Below are positions 8,445 through 16,504 of a stretch of DNA of 42,609 nucleotides, one piece after another; position 1 is the first letter of the stretch; every line of letters begins with the position of its first letter. The notes below the pieces were generated by a model. The model made no database searches. It was not told the origin of the DNA and saw nothing but the letters and a program-made list of their open reading frames with translations. The stretch covers positions 1 through 42,609 of the forward strand of contig CAYLKN010000018.1 in assembly GCA_964384335.1 (NCBI GenBank). The letters run 5' to 3'. The stretch is from JAUICS01 sp964384335 (GTDB taxonomy: Bacteria > Pseudomonadota > Alphaproteobacteria > Micavibrionales > Micavibrionaceae). The position numbers and the translations under genes were made by a program.

Positions 8445-10265
8445 TTACTTACTGATAAAACCCCCGGATTGCATGTTCCAGAGTTTTGCGTACAGGCCGT
8501 TCCGGGCCAGAAGCGCATCGTGCGATCCGTCTTCGATTATCCGTCCCTGATCCATGACGACAAGCCGGTCAAGATGAGCGATTGTTGACAGGCGGTGCGC
8601 GATGGCCAGAACGGTCTTGCCCTGCATCAGTTCTTTCAGGCTTTCCTGGATTAACATTTCACTTTCACTGTCAAGGGCGGATGTCGCCTCATCCAGGACA
8701 AGGATCGGGGCGTTTTTTAAAATGGCGCGGGCAATCGCAATTCTTTGCCTCTGCCCGCCGCTGAGCTTCACACCGCGTTCACCGACAATTGTGCCGTATC
8801 CGTCGTGAAGATCTTTGATAAATTCGTGCGCATGCGCCTTTTTTGCAGCATTAATAACCTCATCATCCGAAGCATCCATCCGTCCGTAACGGATGTTGTC
8901 ACTAACAGGGTGATTGAACAGGGCAACATCCTGGGGAATAATGGCGATGTTTTTGCGAAGGCTGTCCAGTTCAACATCCCGCAGGTCTTTACCGTCGATT
9001 TGAACCGAACCGTCGTCAGGATCGTAAAGCCTTAAAAGAAGTTTCACCAGTGTTGTCTTACCGGCACCGGAAGGACCGATCAGACCGACTTTCTCCCCTT
9101 GCGCAATTTCAAGGCTCAGATCCGAAAGTACTGTTTTTTCATTCTTGTAAGTAAAGCAAACCTGATTGAAGGAAACCCTGCCCCTGACATCCTTCATTTC
9201 CGGTGCGCCCGGTTTTTCAGGAAAACTGTTTTGATGATTGAGTGTAAAGACAAGCCGCTCTATTCCGGTCATATGCTCGATTATATTCCCAATTTCCCTG
9301 GCCAGGACTTCAAGCCTTTCCCAGACAACCGTCAAAGACAGAAAAGAGACGAGGGCAAGCGATGAATACGACATTTGACCGTTTAAAACAAAATGTATAC
9401 CCATTCCAATTATAAGGACCGTCCAGAAAGCAGCGAGCATATTGAGGAAAGTCCACCGGGTATAATTTTTAGTGATAAGCCAGCGCCACGCCAGATGACT
9501 TTTGTATTCTTCCTCTTTTGCAAAATTCGTAAGAAATTTTCCCATGGTAAAGGCTTTTACCGTTGCCACAGAATTCAGAAACTCATAAACCTTGCCAACT
9601 ACTGCTTCCATAGTTTCGTTATGCTTGCGGTGCCCTTGTTTAAGCCAGACCATGGTCAGAAGAATGACGCCAATGTAAGATGAAATATAAAGGAAGAAAA
9701 AAAGGATAAAGACCACCGGCGTTTCCACCAGCAGGATTGAGGCCGTTAAACTGACAGAAAGACCGATATAGGGCAGGATAGTCCAAAAATATTGCTCTAT
9801 CAGATTTTTCATACTTTCCCGTGCCTTAAGCACGCGCTGAAGCTTTCCACCGGATCCCGAAAGTTCATGCCAGTCAATTGAAAGACCGAGAAGATGATTA
9901 AGAGAATGAAGACTTAATGACCGGGAAGTCAAATCCATTAGATTTGAAATACCGGACAGTATAAAAACAAGGGAATAGGAGAAAACGATTATAAAAGAGA
10001 ATACAGTAAATAACAGCCATATATGTTCCGTGTTTTCATACGCCCTGCCAGTTTCAAACATTTCAACAATTTTGGCAGAGAACAATGGCAGGGAAAGCAT
10101 AACACTGTCCCGTGTAATCATAAAAACCGTTAGGAAGATGTAACTTTTTTTGTAAGGGGATATAAAATACCAAAGCCACGGAAACAGGCCTTTTCCTGTC
10201 GGTGCCTTACCCTTGTTCGGGATGATAATCTGTTCAGGATTGAAAATTTTTAACAAACTAGCCAT
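8445..10265 (-). CDS. ABC transporter, fused permease and ATPase (exporter type)
   Basis: A half-transporter with an N-terminal ABC-1 transmembrane domain (several hydrophobic helices between about residues 30 and 320) and a C-terminal nucleotide-binding domain. The Walker A is GPSGAGKTTLVKL, the signature LSGGQRQRIAIARA, and Walker B with D-loop ILVLDEATSALDSE; the H-loop is AIAHRLSTI. It would work as a homodimer exporting an unknown, probably hydrophobic, substrate. The open frame reaches back to a TTG at 10304, but the ATG at 10265 (MASLLKIF) is the likelier start, giving 606 residues. It converges with the C26 gene with 27 nt between stops. Confidence 0.9.
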   Translation of the reverse strand: MASLLKIFNPEQIIIPNKGKAPTGKGLFPWLWYFISPYKKSYIFLTVFMITRDSVMLSLPLFSAKIVEMFETGRAYENTEHIWLLFTVFSFIIVFSYSLVFILSGISNLMDLTSRSLSLHSLNHLLGLSIDWHELSGSGGKLQRVLKARESMKNLIEQYFWTILPYIGLSVSLTASILLVETPVVFILFFFLYISSYIGVILLTMVWLKQGHRKHNETMEAVVGKVYEFLNSVATVKAFTMGKFLTNFAKEEEYKSHLAWRWLITKNYTRWTFLNMLAAFWTVLIIGMGIHFVLNGQMSYSSLALVSFLSLTVVWERLEVLAREIGNIIEHMTGIERLVFTLNHQNSFPEKPGAPEMKDVRGRVSFNQVCFTYKNEKTVLSDLSLEIAQGEKVGLIGPSGAGKTTLVKLLLRLYDPDDGSVQIDGKDLRDVELDSLRKNIAIIPQDVALFNHPVSDNIRYGRMDASDDEVINAAKKAHAHEFIKDLHDGYGTIVGERGVKLSGGQRQRIAIARAILKNAPILVLDEATSALDSESEMLIQESLKELMQGKTVLAIAHRLSTIAHLDRLVVMDQGRIIEDGSHDALLARNGLYAKLWNMQSGGFISK

Positions 10266-10420
10266 TGCGAAAACGTAAACAGCCAGAAAACAATAGTCAA
10301 GCAAATCGACTTTAACCCTTTACCGCCCCAAAATACACCGTGCAGATATATTCATTTCCAGGAATTCCTGTTAAAAATTACGGGTCAGAAAATTAATTTT
10401 GTATTTAAGAATTATTCAGG

Positions 10421-11020
10421 ATGAGAAAGACAACAAAAATCAACTATGGAATTTTTGAAACTTCACTGGGTCATATGGCGCTTGCGGCGACGGACAAAGG
10501 TATATGTTACCTTCAGTTTGGGGACGATCCGACACTGCTCAAAAATACCCTTTTCAGGGATTTTGATTATGCACAAAAAGAAGCGGCACGGATTACTGCC
10601 GGCAGTCAATGGGAAAAATGGCTTGATACTATTAACAGCTATTTAAACGGACAATCGCATACTGGCAATGGCGGCGGCCTTGAAAATCTGCCCCTCGATA
10701 TCTGCGGCACTGCATTTCAAAATCAGATTTGGGATTACCTGCGTTCCATTCCTTATGGTACAACCCGCTCGTATTCCGATATTGCCAATGCAATCGGAAA
10801 GCCAAAAGCGGCAAGAGCCTCTTCAAGGGCCTGCGCAACAAATAAAATCGGTCTGGCCATACCCTGTCACCGTATTGTATGCAGTGACGGGCGGATTTCA
10901 GGGTATCGCTGGGGTATTGATAGAAAAAGGGCCCTCCTTGCACTGGAGAAAGCTTCTGTAATACCAGAGAGCGGGGTAAATGAGGGCGCAATGATGATAA
11001 AAATACCGAGCCCAAAATGA
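10421..11020 (+). CDS. ogt: Methylated-DNA--[protein]-cysteine S-methyltransferase
   Basis: A suicide repair protein that takes methyl groups from O6-methylguanine onto its own cysteine. The 199-residue protein has the catalytic domain motif FQNQIWDYLRSIPYGTTRSY, the recognition helix with KAARASSRACATN including the Arg finger, and the active site IPCHRIV with acceptor Cys149. The N-terminal ribonuclease-like fold is complete. The SDGRISGYRWG sequence after the active site resembles the C-terminal half of Ada, but no Ada N-terminal methylphosphotriester domain is present, so a stand-alone Ogt-type enzyme is likely. A non-conserved tail of about 20 residues follows. Confidence 0.93.
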   Translation: MRKTTKINYGIFETSLGHMALAATDKGICYLQFGDDPTLLKNTLFRDFDYAQKEAARITAGSQWEKWLDTINSYLNGQSHTGNGGGLENLPLDICGTAFQNQIWDYLRSIPYGTTRSYSDIANAIGKPKAARASSRACATNKIGLAIPCHRIVCSDGRISGYRWGIDRKRALLALEKASVIPESGVNEGAMMIKIPSPK

Positions 11021-11326
11021 GATTTGCCGCAGCTAAAGATAAACGTATTTTTTTATATTCACATTGGTTTTGTTCATTATTTAAGCCCTTAAACTAAAGT
11101 TGGTTCGTTAATAATAAATTGACTTTTTTTTTGTATTCTGTCATTACCAATAAAGAATTGAACAGAAGCTGGTCAGAACCTGGTTATATTTGAGAGTGAT
11201 CGAAGAATATCCTTTTTGATCCTGTAATTAATCTTTCGAAGACCTTTTCTTAACAGCATCCGGACAATTCAGTGGTTATCTACATTAAGCAGATAGCCTC
11301 AACTTTTATTAATTATGGAGTATGCT
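11021..11326 (+). promoter_or_regulatory. Long AT-rich leader region of the cold-shock gene
   Basis: About 300 nt with no convincing reading frame. TTGACT at 11119 followed by a T run is a possible -35, though I see no good -10. Long untranslated leaders are typical of cspA-type genes, where the RNA structure senses temperature. The ribosome binding site is TATGGAG at 11314-11320, ahead of the ATG at 11327. Thermosensor function is an inference from the family. Confidence 0.35.
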
Positions 11327-11542
11327 ATGCAAAAAAACGGAAAAGTGAAATGGTTTAATGATCAAAAAGGATATGGTTTCATAGAAGCGGAAGATGGAAC
11401 AGGCGATGTATTTGTGCACATAAGTGCGGTTGAAAAGGCAGGTATGCGCTCTTTAAGAGAAGGCCAGACACTGACTTTCGATGTTCAGAAAGACCCTAAA
11501 AAGAATAAGACAAGCGCAACGAATTTGAGAGAAAGCGCATAA
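11327..11542 (+). CDS. cspA: Cold-shock domain protein, CspA family
   Basis: A 71-residue single cold-shock domain that binds single-stranded RNA or DNA and acts as an RNA chaperone. It has the RNP1 motif KGYGFIEAEDG and the RNP2 motif DVFVHISAV, preceded by GKVKWFNDQ. An upstream in-frame ATG at 11315 adds four residues, but it forms part of the ribosome binding site GGAG, so 11327 is the better start. A strong hairpin terminator follows at 11571. Confidence 0.95.
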   Translation: MQKNGKVKWFNDQKGYGFIEAEDGTGDVFVHISAVEKAGMRSLREGQTLTFDVQKDPKKNKTSATNLRESA

Positions 11543-11570
11543 TTTAAAATTTACTTCTTATTAAAACAAT

Positions 11571-11598
11571 AAAAGCCGGTGTTTCACCGGCTTTTTTA
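11571..11598. terminator. Bidirectional rho-independent terminator between cspA and the GH15 gene
   Basis: AAAAGCCGGTG and CACCGGCTTTTTT form a near-perfect stem with a tiny loop, flanked by A and T runs on the two sides. It can serve cspA on the plus strand and the convergent GH15 gene, whose stop is at 11602, on the minus strand. Confidence 0.9.
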
Positions 11599-11601
11599 TT
11601 G

Positions 11602-13395
11602 TTATATCGCCTCACGCCATGATTTCGATAACCTCATGGCTGCATTGATAAGTCCAACCATAGAATATGTCTGAGGGAAATTGCCCCACAATTCACCAGT
11701 ATCAAAATCAAAATCTTCGGATAAAAGTCCAAGATGATTGCGCAATGAAAGTATCTGGGAAAATCTTTCGCGTGCCTCATCCTCCCGGCCAATAGCAGCC
11801 AACGCATCAATGTACCAGAAAGCGCATATTGTAAAGATTACGTCCGGTTCGCCAAAATCAGGATCCAGCTGTTTTCTTTGCGGCAATCCGTTTTTGCAGA
11901 GATGTTTTTCAATAGCCTCAACCGTCCCTATAAAACGTGGGTCTGCCGGATCTATAAAACCGACTTCATGCATCGTGAGAAGGCTGGGATCAAGTTCATT
12001 GCCGTCAAATATGCTGACAAAGGAATTCATTTCGGCGTTCCATGCCCTGTCAATGATAGCTTTTTTCAGGTTTTCCGCTTTTTCTTTCCAGAACACAGCG
12101 CGATCTTCAATATTTATGACAGCAGCAATTCTGGAAAGCCTGTCACAGGCAACCCAGCACATCATGGCCGAAAACGTATAAATCTGCGGTTCTCCTCTGA
12201 GCTCCCAAATCCCTGCATCCGGTTTATCAAAAGAGTTTGCGGCCTGTTCTCCAAATTTTTCCAGTCGTTTAAAATCTTCCAGGGTTCCCTTTCTTGTTAA
12301 TCTTTGATCGAAGAAAGACTGAGTCAAAGCGAGTATCACGCACCCCCAGACATCATTTTGTTGTTGTTCATAAGCCTTGTTGCCAAAACGCACCGGCTTC
12401 ATCCCTCTGTACCCTGCAAGATCCTCTGAAACCCATTCCGTTATATTTGTCTGCAGCGCAATTCCATAAAGAGGCTGGAGGTGTCCATCATCAGCCATCA
12501 TTGAAAGATTCATTATATAAAGAATATAATCTTCCATTGTTTTGGTAACACCCAGCCTGTTGAGTGCATTAATAACGAAAAGAGAATCTCTCATCCAGCA
12601 ATACCGAAAATCCCAGTTTCTTTGGGTGTCCGGTGCTTCCGGCACTGATGCAGTGAGTGCCGCAAGGACTGCCCCCGTTTCCTCAAAAGTACAAAGCTTC
12701 AATGTAATTGCCGATCTTATAACCACGTCCTGCCACTCATAAGGTATGGCCAGTGATCTGACAAACTGCTGCCAATAGTCTGTGGTTGAAAAAAGCCATT
12801 GCTCGCCGGTTTTCTCAACACCTTTAGCCAAAGGTTCATCTGCACCAAAAACAAACGTATATTTCTTATCGGCCAGGAACCAGTATTCCTTTTCAAGATA
12901 TATAATTGGTGCGTCTGTTGTAAGCCTTAATATAAGATCGGGAGAAACGAAACGCATATGGTTTCCGCCTCTGGTAATATAGGGTGATGTGGATCCATAG
13001 TTAAAAGAAGGACGAATCTTGACCCTTACACGCGGCTCTCCTTTAATAGGCTCTATAATTCTGCAGATTGTCGAAGGTTTGAAGTATCTCTCGTAATGAC
13101 TGTAGCGGGGCGCAAAATCAATAACCTTTAAAACACCGCCGTTCTTGTCGTAAAGATGCGTCTCCACAATGGCCGTATTCGGTATATAAGCTTGATGTGA
13201 ATGGGTTTGATCCTCGACTTCCAAATCCCAAAAACCTTTTAAGTTTTCATCGGCCCTGCCGTCTTGATAATCAATCAGGGAATAAAATACAGGATCACCA
13301 TCGAAGTGAGGCATGCATGACCAGACAATACAGGCGTTTTTGTCTATGAGCGCTGCAAAAGAACAGTTGCCGATAACGGCCAGATCAAGATTCAT
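11602..13395 (-). CDS. Glycoside hydrolase family 15 protein (glucoamylase/trehalase-like)
   Basis: A 597-residue enzyme with the two-part GH15 layout. The N-terminal beta-sandwich begins with IGNCSFAALIDKNACIVWSC and runs to about residue 230. The catalytic alpha-barrel includes RNWDFRYCWMRDSLF (about 259-273) and WELRGEPQIYTFSAMMCWVACDRL near 400, both typical of bacterial GH15 proteins annotated as glucoamylase or trehalase. No signal peptide is seen, so it probably acts in the cytoplasm on alpha-linked glucose such as trehalose or glycogen-derived oligosaccharides. No trehalose synthesis gene is adjacent, so the substrate is undecided. Confidence 0.9.
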   Translation of the reverse strand: MNLDLAVIGNCSFAALIDKNACIVWSCMPHFDGDPVFYSLIDYQDGRADENLKGFWDLEVEDQTHSHQAYIPNTAIVETHLYDKNGGVLKVIDFAPRYSHYERYFKPSTICRIIEPIKGEPRVRVKIRPSFNYGSTSPYITRGGNHMRFVSPDLILRLTTDAPIIYLEKEYWFLADKKYTFVFGADEPLAKGVEKTGEQWLFSTTDYWQQFVRSLAIPYEWQDVVIRSAITLKLCTFEETGAVLAALTASVPEAPDTQRNWDFRYCWMRDSLFVINALNRLGVTKTMEDYILYIMNLSMMADDGHLQPLYGIALQTNITEWVSEDLAGYRGMKPVRFGNKAYEQQQNDVWGCVILALTQSFFDQRLTRKGTLEDFKRLEKFGEQAANSFDKPDAGIWELRGEPQIYTFSAMMCWVACDRLSRIAAVINIEDRAVFWKEKAENLKKAIIDRAWNAEMNSFVSIFDGNELDPSLLTMHEVGFIDPADPRFIGTVEAIEKHLCKNGLPQRKQLDPDFGEPDVIFTICAFWYIDALAAIGREDEARERFSQILSLRNHLGLLSEDFDFDTGELWGNFPQTYSMVGLINAAMRLSKSWREAI

Positions 13396-13504
13396 TATAA
13401 AACCTATGTAGTTAATAATACAGAAACGGCATAATGCAAAACGACAGTATCTTTTACAAGAGGCGATTTACAGGGCAATGCAAAAATTACATAGTGCAAT
13501 GCAG

Positions 13505-14137
13505 CTAAAACATATAGCGTTTGTTATCCTCGAATATTTCAAAAAGTCTGCGCAGTTCGTAAAGTGGATTTCTGTGATGATCCACTCGCAAGTCAAGAGG
13601 AAGAAATGGCTGAAGCGGGTAACTCAAACGAAAAACTTTCAGTCCTGCCGCTTCCTGCCCTCTTTTGTCTCCACCTGCGTCCTGACCGGCCTCAAGACAT
13701 AACAAAAGCCTTTCCGCCAGAGGCATCCCCTCGCTGTCTTCAAAAGTCTGGATCATGATATCCACCACATCTGCCGATGCAAGATTGTTGCCGCCGGCGA
13801 TACAGTCTTTACCGTATTTGTCACGGCACGACTCCGCGCAGTTGCTGCCTGTATAACATGAAAAGAAGCCGTCAATGGTCGCAATAAGACATTGCCGCTG
13901 GTCTTGCAGAGCATCCGTTTCAAGAGCATCAAAAATACAACTTTCAAGTTTCATCTTGCGTTGCATGTTGTCCTGAATAGCATGGGCAATCCTGACGTTC
14001 GAAAAGTTCTGCATATTCACCATGCCAACATGGGGGCGAAAAAACTGCGTGCTGCCTCCCACACCTGTCCAGCGGCTGGCAACCGCACTGCCAATAACAC
14101 CCTCTTCCCTGCTTGTACCGATTATTGAAAATGTCAT
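13505..14137 (-). CDS. DUF1028 family protein
   Basis: A 210-residue protein with the family's opening FSIIGTSREEGVIGSAVASR, the central YTGSNCAESCRDKYGKDCIAGGNNLAS, and the closing blocks ERLLLCLEAGQDAGGDKRGQ and DLRVDHHRNPLYELRRL. The fold is related to Ntn-hydrolase-like proteins, but no activity is established for the family to my knowledge. It has eight cysteines, mostly in the middle third, more than usual for its neighbours. It stands alone between the GH15 gene and the pilus operon terminator, so context does not suggest a role. Confidence 0.85.
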   Translation of the reverse strand: MTFSIIGTSREEGVIGSAVASRWTGVGGSTQFFRPHVGMVNMQNFSNVRIAHAIQDNMQRKMKLESCIFDALETDALQDQRQCLIATIDGFFSCYTGSNCAESCRDKYGKDCIAGGNNLASADVVDIMIQTFEDSEGMPLAERLLLCLEAGQDAGGDKRGQEAAGLKVFRLSYPLQPFLPLDLRVDHHRNPLYELRRLFEIFEDNKRYMF

Positions 14138-14165
14138 ATATTCAAGATTTTAAAGTACCTCGTTT

Positions 14166-14202
14166 TTAAAAACGAAAATGCTTATATGAAAACATCTTCG
14201 TT
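14166..14202 (-). terminator. Rho-independent terminator of the pilus operon
   Basis: On the minus strand AACGAAGATG pairs with CATTTTCGTT (one G-U pair) around a 12-nt loop. A run of five T follows, then A residues. It lies 51 nt past the last pilus gene's stop codon and before the DUF1028 start. Confidence 0.7.
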
Positions 14203-14253
14203 TTCAATACATAATGCCGTTTTACAAAAAATGATTTTTAGACCAGATGTGAT

Positions 14254-15207
14254 TTACGTACTGCCGCGGATCCGGTAACGCCCGTCATCTTCGAGATTAA
14301 GCAGTTTTGCGCCCATTCTGGTAATCGTATCCCCGGTCATGGCTCTGGGAACCAGTGCCTCCCAGGTTACTTTTCCGTCATCCACCTTATATACGACAAG
14401 TGTTCCCCCATTTGCCGAAAGAATGTCAAGGAGGCTTTGAATCCTGCGTATATGGTGAAATGCTTCGGGCTCCAGACTTTCAGCAGCATTTGTGTAAAGT
14501 TCTGCACCTGCAATCTGGGATTCTTTTTTAAGATCTTCAAGATCCGGAGTTAAAAGCGAAATCATTGTCTGTGTTGCCCCAAGATAAAACAGAGTAATCA
14601 AAGTGACCGCAAGACCGGACAAAATCATAAGCATTGTGGTCATGCGTGACATCTGTTCAAGCTTGAGTTGTCGGTTAATCCAGAAAACAGGCTCTGCCAT
14701 ATCGGGATTAATCGTTACAAAGTTAGCATCGAGGCTTTGAAGCTTTGGCAAAACCAGCCTGGACATGCCTGAAAATACTTGCATACGTCCTGTTTCCGGA
14801 TCCCATCTTAACCCTGCAGCGGCCCCTTCCTGGGAATACAGATACACAGTTTCCTTGTCCCAGAATTCACTTTTTCCAGGCAACGCAGCAGCCAGAGGAC
14901 ACCAGCTGTTCGGTTTGTCTGCAAGCGACTTTGCGGGAACTGCGAGATACCATATTCGTCCTTCATCTACAGAGTAACAAAAACAGACATTGTCGGTTCC
15001 ACAGGCCTGGGCGGCGGCATGCCAGACAGTCTGCTCCTCGGCCCCCGCTATGTAAGGAACGGAGCCGCCGACAAGCTCAGTAGGAAGGTAGGGAACAAAT
15101 TCATCATCATCTGCCTCGGTTTTTTTTGCCCTTACGGTGCGTGCGACATCGTCTGCCCTCGCAGATGAAATCCCACCCTCTGACAATGCTTCATCCATAT
15201 TAGCCAT
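14254..15207 (-). CDS. Bitopic inner-membrane protein of the pilus cluster, unknown family
   Basis: A 317-residue protein I do not recognise by family. Residues 1-188 are soluble and include a Cys-containing segment (VCFCYSV at about 74-80) and the GRIWYLAVPAKSL strand. One clear transmembrane helix is at about 189-213. Residues 214-317 contain a possible coiled coil (DLEDLKKESQIAGAELYTNAAESLEPEAF) and then a small alpha/beta region. The cytoplasmic domain-helix-periplasmic domain plan resembles GspL/PilM-PilN or R64 PilO assembly-platform proteins, so it may couple the ATPase to the secretin side. It is the last gene of the operon, 65 nt after the GspF-type gene. Confidence 0.7.
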   Translation of the reverse strand: MANMDEALSEGGISSARADDVARTVRAKKTEADDDEFVPYLPTELVGGSVPYIAGAEEQTVWHAAAQACGTDNVCFCYSVDEGRIWYLAVPAKSLADKPNSWCPLAAALPGKSEFWDKETVYLYSQEGAAAGLRWDPETGRMQVFSGMSRLVLPKLQSLDANFVTINPDMAEPVFWINRQLKLEQMSRMTTMLMILSGLAVTLITLFYLGATQTMISLLTPDLEDLKKESQIAGAELYTNAAESLEPEAFHHIRRIQSLLDILSANGGTLVVYKVDDGKVTWEALVPRAMTGDTITRMGAKLLNLEDDGRYRIRGST

Positions 15208-15272
15208 TTAAAACCTCTGTTTTACTTGTTTTAAAAATAATACCACTTCATGATGGAAAAGAGGACCATTTC

Positions 15273-16490
15273 TTACATTGATTGCAACAGGTCATTAACC
15301 ATACTGTCCATACTCATATTCATAACGGTTAGCGCATAAATCGCACTTCCGAAGGCAATAAAAAGATAAACACCAGTAAATGCAAAAGCGCCCCACACAA
15401 TCATGGCGTGTTTGGTTTTTGAAGCCTGCGTTCTCATTTCCGATATCGCTTCCATAACCGATGCAACCTGGTTAAGATCCGTTAATCCGGCAATTTCCAT
15501 ACGTTCCTGTTTGGTCATCGGTTCACGGTCAAGTGCAGACCCAAGAGGTATACCGCGATTTAGATCTTCGAGAGAATCGAGCCAGAATTGGGACACTTCC
15601 GGAACATTTGTAGCTTCCGATGCCTGTTCCAGCATCTCGTTAACCTGTAAGTTTCCGCGTAGCATCCGTGCCGCTGCCGATGTACTGTCCGCAAAACCGA
15701 TATCCCGCATATATCCGCCAATCAAAGGCAGACTCCTGACAATTCTTGCCGTCGGCCAGTCTTTGTTGCCCCGGTTGTTCCAGTAAGAAAGAATAGTCCA
15801 CGCAAGGAAACCGCCCAGGGCAAACGCAAGAACCAGGAGAAAATTCCAAAGCAATTCCAGATTACCGACAACCAGCTCGAATTCGGCAAGCTTGTCAGGA
15901 TCTGTAGGTTTGTTATCTTCAAACCAGCCCAGAACAGGTTTCCGCCCCCACAACATTGCCTGCACAATCATGACAATATCAATTCCCAGCCATGATATGG
16001 TCCCCATAAGGGCAGCCGTATTTTTCCGTTTCATTTTGATATTTTCAATTGCGTGGGGAATGCCTTCAAGCAAACGGTTGCTGCGTTCACTCGCGGCAAG
16101 AATAGCCATTGTACTGTGATCAAATATTTTAAGACTTTTTAACGCAAATATAATACCCATTCCGCGGGAAAGAGCTTCCTTTGCAGGCGCAAGGATATTC
16201 TGACGGCTTGGGCTTTCCTCAGCCAATATAAGTTTCCAAAGGCCAACACCGGGCGAATTGGTTTTAGAACGGAACTGAATTGCACGCAAAAGCTGGATTT
16301 GCCAAAAGCTGGACCTTGCCAGCCATCTTTCAATCGGCGATCTTTGATAAGGGCGGATGGAGATAACATATCCGCCCAAACGGCCTATTTCGTTGCGCAC
16401 ATGATCTTCTGTCGGCAGATAAAACGATTCGTTCTGCTTAACAGGCCCTTTTCGAGTTTCAATTGCATATTCTGCCATCCATTGGCGCAT
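15273..16490 (-). CDS. Type II secretion/type IV pilus inner-membrane platform protein (GspF/PilC/PilR family)
   Basis: A 405-residue polytopic protein. Hydrophobic segments lie at about 160-182, 213-240 and 368-398. The cytoplasmic domains carry the family pattern LARSSFWQIQLLRAI...GVGLWKLILAEE near 55-90 and, in the second copy, LIGGYMRDIGFADSTSAAARML near 258-279 and MEIAGLTDLNQVA near 330. GspF-type proteins form the membrane base turned by the assembly ATPase. The N-terminal MAEYAIETRKGPV segment resembles the short leader found in type IVb PilR-like proteins. It follows the ATPase gene by 14 nt and so is probably translationally linked to it. Confidence 0.85.
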   Translation of the reverse strand: MRQWMAEYAIETRKGPVKQNESFYLPTEDHVRNEIGRLGGYVISIRPYQRSPIERWLARSSFWQIQLLRAIQFRSKTNSPGVGLWKLILAEESPSRQNILAPAKEALSRGMGIIFALKSLKIFDHSTMAILAASERSNRLLEGIPHAIENIKMKRKNTAALMGTISWLGIDIVMIVQAMLWGRKPVLGWFEDNKPTDPDKLAEFELVVGNLELLWNFLLVLAFALGGFLAWTILSYWNNRGNKDWPTARIVRSLPLIGGYMRDIGFADSTSAAARMLRGNLQVNEMLEQASEATNVPEVSQFWLDSLEDLNRGIPLGSALDREPMTKQERMEIAGLTDLNQVASVMEAISEMRTQASKTKHAMIVWGAFAFTGVYLFIAFGSAIYALTVMNMSMDSMVNDLLQSM

Positions 16491-16504
16491 TTTTTACAAA
16501 CCTT

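Noticed and set aside
14161..14174. Short palindrome CGTTTTTAAAAACG as a separate operator
   Set aside because: It overlaps the T run of the pilus operon terminator and is explained by that structure and by AT richness.
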